A stretch of DNA of 16,486 nucleotides from an uncultured Granulicatella sp. Its GTDB lineage: Bacteria > Bacillota > Bacilli > Lactobacillales > Aerococcaceae. Made by a program: the position numbers and the translations under genes. The notes under the pieces were generated by a model. It searched no databases, was not told where the DNA came from, and saw only the letters and a program-made list of their open reading frames with translations. Below, in pieces: positions 8,234 through 14,476 of this stretch (positions within the stretch are counted from its first letter, which is position 1; every line of letters begins with the position of its first letter). The stretch covers positions 1 through 16,486 of the forward strand of contig NZ_CALHIF010000083.1 of assembly GCF_938030755.1 (NCBI RefSeq), given 5' to 3'.

Positions 8234-8563
8234 TTACCCCTTCTTTCTTTTCAGCAAGTACGGGTCGAGTTCTTTTCGTAAAGCTTCGAGGGTTAGGCCG
8301 TAGGGAATTGTAATGTCATCAATTGGTTCGAAAATTTTCTCTAACTCCGCTTCGCCCTGCTCATCTAAATAGCGATTCATTTTTCTTCGAAGTGATAGCA
8401 GCTCCTTCACAACGTTCTCTTTTCCAAAAGTGATGGCTAAAGAATACGCGTTGTTGTCGCTATCCTCTCTGGCCCCTGAGCGTTCTGCGATATACAGAAT
8501 TTTCTCTATTAAATACATCATCTCATAGAAATCTTGCTTCTTAATTTCAATCTTCTCACCCAT
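8234..8563 (-). CDS. hypothetical 109-aa charged helical protein
   Basis: A small soluble protein of unrecognised family, predominantly helical and charged (FYEMMYLIEKILYIAER, then VVKELLSLRRKMNRYLDEQG). There is no membrane segment or catalytic motif. The reading frame is open up to 8605, but I choose the internal ATG at 8561-8563. It has GAAGGGAG at good spacing, and the longer form would start inside the hairpin at 8606-8637. Its base composition is closer to the core genes than to the AT-rich operon that follows one base after its stop. It could be the first gene of that operon, or a resident gene behind which the defence cassette was inserted. Confidence 0.72.
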   Translation of the reverse strand: MGEKIEIKKQDFYEMMYLIEKILYIAERSGAREDSDNNAYSLAITFGKENVVKELLSLRRKMNRYLDEQGEAELEKIFEPIDDITIPYGLTLEALRKELDPYLLKRKKG

Positions 8564-8605
8564 GCAGACTACTCCCTTCAAATACAGTCTCTCAATCCCA
8601 ATCAT

Positions 8606-8637
8606 AAAGGCTCCGGAACTAAAATTCCAGAGCCTTT
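8606..8637. terminator. bidirectional hairpin terminator
   Basis: Arms AAAGGCTCCGGAA (8606-8618) and 8625-8637 pair with one mismatch around a 6-base loop, and five T's follow on the plus strand. On the minus strand it lies after the small membrane protein genes (stop at 8669) and before the 109-aa gene, so it separates those transcription units. The minus-strand T tract is short. Confidence 0.7.
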
Positions 8638-8668
8638 TTCATTTATTTTTAAAAGTTAGCTTACTAAA

Positions 8669-8824
8669 CTAAGTTTTCTTCCTACTGAAATAAATTGTTC
8701 CGTTAAGAATGAAAGCTATCGGAAATGCCATATAGTTATATTCACCTTTTGTATAATAAACGGCAAAGAACACGGTAGTCCCCATAATTATACTTGCAAT
8801 AAGATATTTGAAGATACGATTCAT
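8669..8824 (-). CDS. 51-aa membrane protein, function unknown
   Basis: A short open frame begins MNRIFKYLIASIIMGTTVFF and ends IYFSRKKT. Two hydrophobic stretches (about residues 8-24 and 31-46) suggest two transmembrane helices with a lysine-rich C-terminal tail. GGAG lies nine bases before the chosen ATG. A second in-frame ATG nine bases further upstream (8831-8833) abuts the GGAG directly and is less likely. It follows the 66-aa membrane protein gene by under 30 bp on the same strand and is probably co-transcribed with it. No family recognised. Confidence 0.6.
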   Translation of the reverse strand: MNRIFKYLIASIIMGTTVFFAVYYTKGEYNYMAFPIAFILNGTIYFSRKKT

Positions 8825-8851
8825 TTCATTCATCTCCAGTCTATACGCTAT

Positions 8852-9052
8852 TCAATCTTTTTTGCTTAAAAACTTATCGAAATAACCTTTATTTAAAAAT
8901 ATGGAAAATGACAAAAACATTAAGAGCATGAATACAAATTTAAATCCTCGATTCCATTGTTCAAACCCAAAAAACAAATTAACAAACAAAAATAACGCTA
9001 CGTTGTATAAAAAGCCAAAGAGAAATACTTTAATACCGCTTAATTGTCTCAT
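8852..9052 (-). CDS. 66-aa membrane protein, function unknown
   Basis: A tiny hydrophobic protein with two probable transmembrane segments (about residues 7-28 and 37-53), a central GFEQWNRGFK loop and a lysine-rich C-terminal tail (KFLSKKD). AAAGGAG lies about 10 bases before the ATG. It is paired with the 51-aa membrane protein gene downstream. A related but broken copy (same MxQLSGIKVFLFGFL start, same EQW motif) lies at 10228-10364, which shows the family is real and was duplicated nearby. Function unknown. Confidence 0.65.
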   Translation of the reverse strand: MRQLSGIKVFLFGFLYNVALFLFVNLFFGFEQWNRGFKFVFMLLMFLSFSIFLNKGYFDKFLSKKD

Positions 9053-9146
9053 TTTAATGGACTCCTTTACTCATTTTGATTTCGGTCTGTTCACTTATCT
9101 CTGTACTCTAAACTAAATCATAATTCTCAACAAACTGGGATTTGTA

Positions 9147-9629
9147 TTAAAGATTTATAGCAGCAATGACTTCTTCTCCATCGAATTCACCTGTTTCAAC
9201 AAAACCAAAAGAGCTATATAATTTATAAGCAACTTCATTTTCAGGTTCATAGGATAGCCAGCAATACCCTGCTCGTCCACTAGGAAGAGTTTTTATAAAG
9301 GCTAATGCAAGCTCCATCGCCTTTCTGCCATAACCTTTTCCTTGATAATTTTTATCTATCATTAGCCTCCACAAGTTATAATTTCCCTTTGCAATATTAG
9401 GTGCATCTTCCCAATCATCATGCACATCAAATCCAATCATGAGGAAGCCTACTGGCACATCATCATTATATATGACAAAAGGGAAAGCATATCCATTTCC
9501 TGTTATGACCGTGTATGCTTCAATAACACTAATTTCATTAGAAGCCACAAATTTTTTCTGTTCGTCAGATACTTTTAGTTTTAAAGCATCCCATACATTT
9601 TTCCCATTTATCTTTTCCAATCTTATCAT
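9147..9629 (-). CDS. GNAT N-acetyltransferase, BltD/PaiA-like
   Basis: A single-domain acetyl-CoA-dependent N-acetyltransferase of 160 residues. Motif A is intact: LMIDKNYQGKGYGRKAM with the QGKGYG pyrophosphate loop at 96-101. Motif B is ENEVAYKLYSSFGFVETGEF. The pattern, including VIYNDDVPVGFLMIG and a wide acidic stretch DVHDDWEDAPN, resembles polyamine acetyltransferases of the BltD/PaiA type, but the substrate cannot be read from the sequence. An AGAGGA element seven bases before the ATG supports the start. It lies 53 bp after the next GNAT gene on the same strand; the two are not close paralogues. Confidence 0.85.
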   Translation of the reverse strand: MIRLEKINGKNVWDALKLKVSDEQKKFVASNEISVIEAYTVITGNGYAFPFVIYNDDVPVGFLMIGFDVHDDWEDAPNIAKGNYNLWRLMIDKNYQGKGYGRKAMELALAFIKTLPSGRAGYCWLSYEPENEVAYKLYSSFGFVETGEFDGEEVIAAINL

Positions 9630-9682
9630 ATTTTATCCTCTTACCTGTTTAATTACCTATCCCTACAATCTGGAAGATACCT

Positions 9683-10117
9683 TTATAAGCGATAGATCAT
9701 CAGCCCATCGATCATCCCACAATTTTGGAATCCATATTTTTCAGCTATCCGAATGCTACTTGTTTGTTCCGGTAAACATTCTATCACGACTTGTTTGCCC
9801 GCATTTCTGGCTTTTTCTATCATTCTGGATGTCAAATAGGAGGCAATCCCTTTCCCCCAGAAGTCAGGTTCTAAAACCCATCCAATCTCGACACTTTCTG
9901 AATCATAATCATGATAAATCACATATCCGATAAAGTCGTTATCTTTTTCAACTGCGTATATCAATGGCGTCTTCGAAAGACCTGCTCGTAAAAAGAACTG
10001 TTCGGTCTGCTCCTTTGTGTAGGGTGCTTCGAGAAAGTGCATTACTTCCGAATTCGACAAAAGGTTGTACAGTGGTCCCAAATCGCTGACTGTCATCTTT
10101 CTAATTTTTATATTCAT
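9683..10117 (-). CDS. GNAT N-acetyltransferase, RimJ/RimL-like
   Basis: A 144-residue GNAT-fold enzyme. Motif A is VEIGWVLEPDFWGKGIASYL, with the acetyl-CoA loop FWGKGIAS at 86-93. Motif B is SSIRIAEKYGFQNCGMIDG. The IGWVL-x-P-x-FWGKGIA pattern is the RimJ/RimL style, which includes ribosomal protein and antibiotic acetyltransferases; the substrate is unknown. TGGAG five bases before the ATG sets the start. It lies just downstream of what I interpret as the original guaA terminator, so it was probably the native downstream neighbour of guaA before the insertions. Confidence 0.84.
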   Translation of the reverse strand: MNIKIRKMTVSDLGPLYNLLSNSEVMHFLEAPYTKEQTEQFFLRAGLSKTPLIYAVEKDNDFIGYVIYHDYDSESVEIGWVLEPDFWGKGIASYLTSRMIEKARNAGKQVVIECLPEQTSSIRIAEKYGFQNCGMIDGLMIYRL

Positions 10118-10160
10118 TTGTACTCCACATCTTTTTATCGATTATTCTCTATTTTCCACA

Positions 10161-10191
10161 AAAGCCTCCCAACTAATAGATGAAAGGCTTT
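10161..10191. terminator. probable native guaA terminator, displaced
   Basis: A 7-bp stem (AAAGCCT 10161-10167 with AGGCTTT 10185-10191) and a 17-base loop, with a TTTT run on the minus strand. It begins 16 bases after the stop codon of the leftmost guaA remnant, where a guaA terminator is expected. The stem is short, so termination strength is doubtful. Confidence 0.45.
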
Positions 10192-10206
10192 CAGTATTTG
10201 GTTTTT

Positions 10207-10227
10207 CTATTCCCACTCAATCGTTGC
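10207..10227 (-). repeat. 21-bp guaA 3'-end remnant (outermost copy)
   Basis: On the minus strand these bases encode A-T-I-E-W-E then TAG, exactly the conserved C-terminus of GMP synthase, using partly different synonymous codons from the copies at 11129 and 16409. To its left is a plausible guaA terminator; to its right a membrane protein gene is abruptly cut. I interpret it as the outermost attachment-type scar of insertions at the guaA 3' end. Confidence 0.72.
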
Positions 10228-10364
10228 AGAATAAAGAACATAAAAATAAATTTAAATTCTCGACTCCATTGTTCAAGCTAAAAAAACAAGGTGAGAAATA
10301 CTGTCAGCGCTACATAACATAAAAAGCCGAAGAGAAATACTTTAATCCCGCTTAATTGTTTCAT
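10228..10364 (-). pseudogene. broken copy of the 66-aa membrane protein gene fused to the guaA scar
   Basis: Reading from ATG at 10362-10364 gives MKQLSGIKVFLFGFL, closely matching the intact 66-aa protein at 8852-9052. A TAG then interrupts the frame (TTT TTT TAG where the intact copy has a glycine codon). Beyond the stop, LEQWSREFKFIFMF still aligns to the paralogue's EQWNRGFKFVFM. Homology ends at about 10230, where the guaA remnant begins, so the last ~20 residues are missing. It sits 20 bp after the peptidase S51 gene on the same strand. Both the nonsense codon and the truncation argue that it is dead. Confidence 0.75.
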
Positions 10365-10384
10365 TTACGGGAGTCAGTTTCATC

Positions 10385-11068
10385 CTATAATAAAACTTCT
10401 TTATTCAAACCTGTATCACTCCAAGAAAGATGGTAAGCATTCTTGTGAAGATTAGACTTAATAACTTTCATTTCATAATCATCCCAAACAATAGCTACTT
10501 GATTCTCAATGGCAATGGCATCAGCAATCTGTCCGGAGTAAAACTCATCAAAAGCTGCTCTTTCAGGCTCATCGTAATGTGGACAATGTAGATAAGGAAT
10601 TATACCCAGACCCTTAACCCATTTATGTTTTGGATTCTCTCTACCCTCAATAAACTCACTATCACAATGACCTGCTATAAACCAACCGATAGAGCCTGCA
10701 CTTAAACCTGACAGCACCTTCCCACTTTTATAAGCTTTCATTAGAGCCTTATCTACAGCATATTCTTGCCAAACTTTCATCATATAAGCAGTATTACCAC
10801 CACCTACATAAATGATATCTGCACTTTCAATCTTTCTATTAAGTTCTTCCCTTTTTACTTCTACATTAGATAAATACAAGGTATCAGTTTTGCATCCTAA
10901 ACTCCCAAAATAATCATTAATAGTCTCTATATAAGCCTCAGCATCTTTACTTGCTGTAGGTATAAATAAAAAGTTAGGATTTTCCTTTTTAGCCGACTCG
11001 ACAATAAACTTGTCTATTTCATAAGTTTCATTATTGACTATTTCTCCACCGCCAATTGCTATAATCAT
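10385..11068 (-). CDS. peptidase S51 family protein (peptidase E-like)
   Basis: A 227-residue class I glutamine amidotransferase-fold serine peptidase. The family hydrolyses N-terminal Asp-Xaa dipeptides (peptidase E) or cyanophycin. It shows the opening IIAIGGGEI, the IYVGGGNTAYM segment (86-96), the nucleophile elbow GLSAGS (121-126, Ser123) and HCPHYDEPE with probable catalytic His164. The length is normal. GGAG eight bases upstream and a TATAAT at 11100-11105 support the start and an independent promoter. It is the only intact gene of the small unit between the two guaA remnants. Substrate is not readable; many small Bacillales paralogues are annotated only as type 1 glutamine amidotransferase-like proteins. 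Confidence 0.85.
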   Translation of the reverse strand: MIIAIGGGEIVNNETYEIDKFIVESAKKENPNFLFIPTASKDAEAYIETINDYFGSLGCKTDTLYLSNVEVKREELNRKIESADIIYVGGGNTAYMMKVWQEYAVDKALMKAYKSGKVLSGLSAGSIGWFIAGHCDSEFIEGRENPKHKWVKGLGIIPYLHCPHYDEPERAAFDEFYSGQIADAIAIENQVAIVWDDYEMKVIKSNLHKNAYHLSWSDTGLNKEVLL

Positions 11069-11099
11069 AAATTTTCTCCAATATTTAAAAATTATTTCT

Positions 11100-11105
11100 A
11101 TTATA
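11100..11105 (-). promoter_or_regulatory. -10 element of the peptidase S51 gene
   Basis: A perfect TATAAT on the minus strand, 31 bp before the start codon. The -35 region would fall at the junction with the guaA remnant; no consensus -35 is visible at 17 bases. Confidence 0.45.
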
Positions 11106-11128
11106 CAACAGAAATGTTTTTGTTACTG

Positions 11129-11270
11129 TCATTCCCACTCTATTGTAGCCAGCGGTTTGCTCGTGATGTCGTAGACGACGCGGTTGACGTGGGCTACTTC
11201 GTTGACGATACGGGCGCTGATGGTTTGCAGCACTTCCCATGGAAGGCGAGCGAAGTCACTCGTCATGCCG
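11129..11270 (-). pseudogene. guaA 3'-terminal remnant (142 bp)
   Basis: The minus strand encodes the last 45-46 residues of GMP synthase: MTSDFARLPWEVLQTISARI, then VNEVAHVNRVVYDITSKPLA and TIEWE, with stop TGA. Over 55 bp it is identical to the live guaA end (11152-11206 versus 16432-16486), then differs in the last ~20 bp, including CCG to CTG (Pro to Leu in KPPATIEWE). Homology to guaA stops at about 11270, six bases before the stop codon of the GIY-YIG gene. The segment lacks the rest of guaA and is a direct repeat left by insertion or recombination. It could still yield a 45-residue peptide, but there is no ribosome binding site. Confidence 0.9.
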
Positions 11271-11276
11271 TATATT

Positions 11277-11948
11277 TTATTTCTTTCTATAGATATCAAT
11301 CTTGTTCCCGTTAGCGTCTTTCCACTCTACCCAGCCATTGTTCGCTTTACCAATCACTACAAAACCGGCTGCCGATGGCGAAGAGCAAACAAGATCTACT
11401 TGTAAAATATGATCCTCAATTATTGCTTTATCGTAAATAGCAGGAACGACATCAGTAGTCACATCTGCGCAGAGACTGCCTTTCAACAGTGTAAACACTC
11501 CTCGTTTTACCGTTGCTCGACCATTTACTTCACCGAACCCTTTAATTTTACGGTTCAAACGATATTCCCCATCAGGAAGTAACTCAAGACCTTCACGAGA
11601 CTTTAGTTCTTCTGTTGCTTCTTCAAAAATCTCTTTCTTTGTTCTAGTCGTTGGGTAGACTTGCTTTCCTTCTAGCGAAGATAAAAGAGAAACTGCTGTC
11701 TCCATATCTGTCGCAAACAATTCCGAAGTTCCAACACGGCTCTTACTGAAAATATCGTGGATTAATCTTTCTTTGTCATCGTATTCGTCTACTTCAATTG
11801 CGAATTTTCTCTTCAATCCGCTAACGTTTGAATATCCGTTATTTTCAAGGTTCTTCATACGATTTTCAAATTGATCAGTTCTTGTTTTTCCAATCTTAAT
11901 AATCCCTGGAACAACTGTTTCCATAATATAAATAATCCCTTTTGCCAT
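11277..11948 (-). CDS. GIY-YIG nuclease (T5orf172 type) with C-terminal DUF4357
   Basis: A 223-residue two-domain protein. Residues 1-90 fit the T5orf172/MUG113 branch of the GIY-YIG superfamily: GIIYIME (4-10) replaces GIY, GIIKIGKT (15-22) replaces YIG, Arg30 follows, and an acidic-His stretch (KERLIHDIF) lies further on. The C-terminal region from about residue 125 has GEYRLNRKIKGFGEVNG, then SSPSAAGFVVIGKANNGWVEWKD, the typical DUF4357 ending often fused to such nucleases. Likely role: DNA binding or cleavage in defence or mobile-element biology; activity is not shown. GGGAGG five bases before the ATG sets the start. Composition is less AT-rich than the retron genes. Its stop codon lies six bases from the guaA remnant with no terminator between. 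Confidence 0.8.
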   Translation of the reverse strand: MAKGIIYIMETVVPGIIKIGKTRTDQFENRMKNLENNGYSNVSGLKRKFAIEVDEYDDKERLIHDIFSKSRVGTSELFATDMETAVSLLSSLEGKQVYPTTRTKKEIFEEATEELKSREGLELLPDGEYRLNRKIKGFGEVNGRATVKRGVFTLLKGSLCADVTTDVVPAIYDKAIIEDHILQVDLVCSSPSAAGFVVIGKANNGWVEWKDANGNKIDIYRKK

Positions 11949-11978
11949 AACTGCCTCCCACTAAAATTCTTCCACTCA

Positions 11979-11987
11979 AGTATACCA
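11979..11987 (-). promoter_or_regulatory. extended -10 promoter of the GIY-YIG gene
   Basis: TGGTATACT on the minus strand, a TGn extended -10, about 30 bp before the start codon. The -35 is poor. The upstream stretch to the endonuclease gene stop (12117) is AT-rich, with a GAAAAAAGATCTTTTC near-palindrome and no gene. Confidence 0.5.
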
Positions 11988-12116
11988 CGTCCCAAATAGG
12001 GAAACATTACTTTTTTATTAATTCCGACATATTTTGAAAAAAGATCTTTTCTATTAGCAATTTACTTTTACAATTATTTTTTTCGGTTTTGATTTGTCCA
12101 TTTTAGAATCTTAGCA

Positions 12117-13139
12117 CTAAATAATTTTACTAAAATCAAATTCTCCTAAGAATTCATTTATAATTTTGTCCCAATTGATTTTTAATTCCGAACGGTCTCC
12201 AGGGAATATCGTATTAATATTCATTCTACCTCCAGCAAGCCTAAAATACTTTCTCTTTTTGAGATTTATATCACTATATACTTTACTTTCAATATATCCA
12301 ATTTCCATATTGTCGTCTTCGTTCCCAAATACTGCAATAAATTTTTTGTTCCTTTTTTCCTCTACTTCAAAAACTGATAACGATTTATTCAAAGGCAACG
12401 ACAATCTAAAAGGAATAATTTTTATTTTAAACAGTAGTGCAACTACCCCCTTGCGCAACATTATTGAAGGAGCACTATCTTTAAGTACAATTTTATTTGT
12501 TATAGTAACACTATTATCTTTGTTATTTTGAAAAAATATTTCATTTTCTATATTAGCTTTTTTTAAATACTTATGAGGCTCAATTGCGTAGTAGAAGTCT
12601 TTATTTAACGACGTCATTAACTCTACTTGTTCTACAAAATTTAATTTCTTTACAAACTCCTTAAAGGGCTTTACACAATTTCCATCCATTACAAAATACA
12701 AATATTCAAATGACAGTTTAAAGAAAAACACATCACTGAAAAATTCATTTTCCAGTGTACCCTCAAGTGAATTAGCATTAAAAATTTCAGCTTTTTCTAT
12801 AATAACACCATGTGCTTTAGCTTTTTTTATGGCACTAGTTGTAAAATCAGCTGTAGTAGTTGCTAAAATATAATCGAGAGATAAATCTTCCTTTTTTTGT
12901 TGCAACTGTTCAATCCACATAACATCTTGCTTATGGCTTCTATCTCTACATTCAATTGCCATTTTTCTTTTTATGTTATCCCCATCCATAAATTCAACAA
13001 GAACATCGATTTCTCGTTTTCTTTCTGCAAATGGATCATATAAATACGCAGGACTTGTAACTGTATATTTATCTTTATCCAAATCATATAACCATTTATA
13101 TGCCTGCTCAAACTGTTTTCCTTTTCTTGCCAAATCCAT
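12117..13139 (-). CDS. Mrr-like PD-(D/E)XK endonuclease-domain protein
   Basis: The N-terminal ~125 residues form a restriction-endonuclease-like domain: GKQFEQAYKWLY (7-18), the acidic strand REIDVLVEF (42-50, Asp45) and AIECRDRS (61-68, Glu63). Arg65 stands where the catalytic Lys of ExK is usual. KQDVMWIEQLQQKK then follows, with the Gln typical of Mrr-type folds. DYILATTTADFTTSAIKKAKAHG is the closing strand-helix common to these nucleases. The remaining ~210 residues are unrecognised and could be a target-sensing part. It has its own promoter and is separated from the retron RT by a strong terminator, so it is probably a separate defence gene rather than part of the retron. The ATG is only two bases from GGGGG; a TTG two codons later has better spacing. 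Confidence 0.8.
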   Translation of the reverse strand: MDLARKGKQFEQAYKWLYDLDKDKYTVTSPAYLYDPFAERKREIDVLVEFMDGDNIKRKMAIECRDRSHKQDVMWIEQLQQKKEDLSLDYILATTTADFTTSAIKKAKAHGVIIEKAEIFNANSLEGTLENEFFSDVFFFKLSFEYLYFVMDGNCVKPFKEFVKKLNFVEQVELMTSLNKDFYYAIEPHKYLKKANIENEIFFQNNKDNSVTITNKIVLKDSAPSIMLRKGVVALLFKIKIIPFRLSLPLNKSLSVFEVEEKRNKKFIAVFGNEDDNMEIGYIESKVYSDINLKKRKYFRLAGGRMNINTIFPGDRSELKINWDKIINEFLGEFDFSKII

Positions 13140-13173
13140 TTCCCCCTTTGACTATTTAACTCTACCTTCATTA

Positions 13174-13202
13174 ATTCTACCCATTCACTCTTTCACAAGC
13201 AA
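13174..13202 (-). promoter_or_regulatory. sigma-A promoter of the Mrr-like gene
   Basis: On the minus strand, TTGCTT (13197-13202) and TAGAAT (13174-13179) are separated by 17 bases. They lie between the retron terminator and the endonuclease gene start at 13139. Confidence 0.55.
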
Positions 13203-13229
13203 TATTTGTTTTTATATATTTTCTATACA

Positions 13230-13264
13230 AAAAAGCTTAGAAACACACAGTTTCTAAGCTTTTT
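13230..13264. terminator. strong bidirectional terminator after the retron RT
   Basis: A perfect 15-bp stem (13230-13244 with 13250-13264) around loop ACACA, with T runs on both strands: six T's on the minus strand. It begins 20 bases after the RT stop codon and ends the retron operon, insulating it from the endonuclease gene. Confidence 0.9.
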
Positions 13265-13283
13265 ATCACATAGTATTTTAATC

Positions 13284-14246
13284 TTAATTATATAGTTTCT
13301 CTATAATCTTTTCTATTCTCAAAATCAGCTTCGATGTCTTGACGTTCCAAACCGTACTATTTTCAGACTTGCTTGATATTACAAATGATCGATATCCACT
13401 AAGAAAACATAGAACGTTTTCTATATAGTAGAATTTTTTTCCAAATTCTTGTGCTAATTTTATGTTTAAATCTTTGTCCTGGATATGATTCTCAATAAAA
13501 AATAAAAAGCCTTTTAAGTATGATAATTTTTTTCTTGACAATCGGACTTCATCACCCACAACTATTCCATTCAAAGAAATGAACTTATTTCCTTTTTTTA
13601 TTTTCTTATAATTTATACTCAAACCTAAGTCTGAACAAATATATTTTAAGGTACTAATAAATTTAGTCCCTCTAAATAAATCTACTTTAGCAGAGAACAA
13701 TAAATCGTCAGCATATCTCGAATAAGTAACATTGTTATTAATACAAAATTGTTCTATTCTTTTATCTGCTTCTCTAAAATATAAATTTGATAACAGTGGA
13801 GAGGAAACGAAACCTTGAGCTAACGAATCTTCAAATAATGCTAATTCCAATAAAAAATCATTCAATATTTTTTTCTCAGACTCATCATTAATTTTAAGTT
13901 TCTGTTGAATTAATCTATTGATATTATCTTTAGTAATAGAGTCAAAAAATTTTTTTATATCTACCCTAAGAAAGAAATCATTTTTCTTGTGTGGAGTGAG
14001 AAAATCAAAATAAGACTTTCCTCTAACATAACCACAAACAGAATCTGGCAGACATTCATCATTGAATAAATTATTAAAAATCATCCTTTGTAATGTTCGA
14101 ATACGTGACTTCTTTGGTAAAATAACTATTCTTCTTTTATTAGGAATGATTTTTAATAGACTTTTTTCTATTTTTACTTGGCTTATTTCAGATTGAACGT
14201 CAATACCAAAAAATGTCTCAAACTGTTTTTTTGAAAAAATATCCAT
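13284..14246 (-). CDS. retron-type reverse transcriptase
   Basis: A 320-residue RT, the standard retron length, that would prime on the 2'-OH of its own ncRNA and make multicopy single-stranded DNA. Motifs in order: VCGYVRGKSYFDFLTPH (70-86), the retron motif usually written NAxxH, here with only the His86 kept. Next come FFLRVDIKKFFDSI (91-104, catalytic Asp96), LAQGFVSSPLLSNL (142-155) and YSRYADDLLFS (175-185, Asp180/Asp181). SLNGIVVGDEVRLSRKK (224-240) corresponds to the VTG-type region of retron RTs. No N- or C-terminal fusion. AGGAGA nine bases before the ATG sets the start. The ncRNA lies directly upstream and the OLD-like effector upstream of that, all on one strand. The group II intron maturase and DGR alternatives are ruled out by length and by the adjoining msr-msd. 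Confidence 0.92.
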   Translation of the reverse strand: MDIFSKKQFETFFGIDVQSEISQVKIEKSLLKIIPNKRRIVILPKKSRIRTLQRMIFNNLFNDECLPDSVCGYVRGKSYFDFLTPHKKNDFFLRVDIKKFFDSITKDNINRLIQQKLKINDESEKKILNDFLLELALFEDSLAQGFVSSPLLSNLYFREADKRIEQFCINNNVTYSRYADDLLFSAKVDLFRGTKFISTLKYICSDLGLSINYKKIKKGNKFISLNGIVVGDEVRLSRKKLSYLKGFLFFIENHIQDKDLNIKLAQEFGKKFYYIENVLCFLSGYRSFVISSKSENSTVWNVKTSKLILRIEKIIEKLYN

Positions 14247-14263
14247 TTGCTACTATCTCCTAA

Positions 14264-14476
14264 AAAAAAGAAATGAGTACTCCTCTAACATCGCGTAGCG
14301 AATTTATAACAGTCACTTGTTATAAATCCACAAACTATCTCAATAGTTTGACTCCTTAATTCTAACCATGGCTTTTTTACATGTATTAACAACTTTTTCA
14401 AGGTCATTAAAATAAAATTCATCATGGGTTCGATAATTTCTATAGATTTATCGAAATTACTACTCATTTCTTTTTT
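14264..14476 (-). ncRNA. retron msr-msd non-coding RNA
   Basis: The ends form a perfect 16-bp inverted repeat, AAAAAAGAAATGAGTA (14264-14279 on plus) against 14461-14476, matching the a1/a2 arms that close retron ncRNAs. Inside, read from a1: a G at 14460 follows as candidate branch base (UAGU, where UAGC is usual). An msr stem-loop follows, with an 8-bp perfect stem (14448-14455 with 14429-14436) and 11-base loop. After a ~78-nt weakly structured middle come hairpins attributed to msd: an 8-bp stem (14343-14350/14331-14338), a 10-bp perfect stem (14318-14327/14302-14311), and TCGC-TAC-GCGA (14291-14301). The a2 arm ends two bases before the RT ribosome binding site. The a1 arm overlaps the last codons and stop of the effector gene. 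The exact msr/msd boundary is not determinable by eye. Confidence 0.85.

Larger units (their letters stand above)
10228..11128. mobile_element. small accessory unit between two guaA 3'-end copies
   Basis: This roughly 0.9-kb segment lies between the 21-bp and 142-bp guaA remnants. It holds only the peptidase S51 gene and the membrane pseudogene, both oriented like guaA. No recombinase is present. Interpretation as an inserted or eroded unit is inference from the flanking repeats. Confidence 0.45.

Noticed and set aside
8234..8605. Longer 123-residue version of the hypothetical protein
   Set aside because: The upstream ATG abuts the hairpin at 8606-8637 and lacks a ribosome binding site; the internal ATG at 8561-8563 has GAAGGGAG.
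9439..9933. 164-codon plus-strand open frame over the two GNAT genes
   Set aside because: It is a shadow of two clear acetyltransferase genes on the other strand; its translation has no recognisable domain.
10065..10322. 85-codon plus-strand open frame across the guaA scar
   Set aside because: It covers a GNAT start, a hairpin, the guaA remnant and a pseudogene on the opposite strand; there is no ribosome binding site.
11114..11405. Plus-strand open frames across the guaA remnant and GIY-YIG gene
   Set aside because: They are antisense to guaA codons and to a well-supported gene, with no ribosome binding sites or family features.
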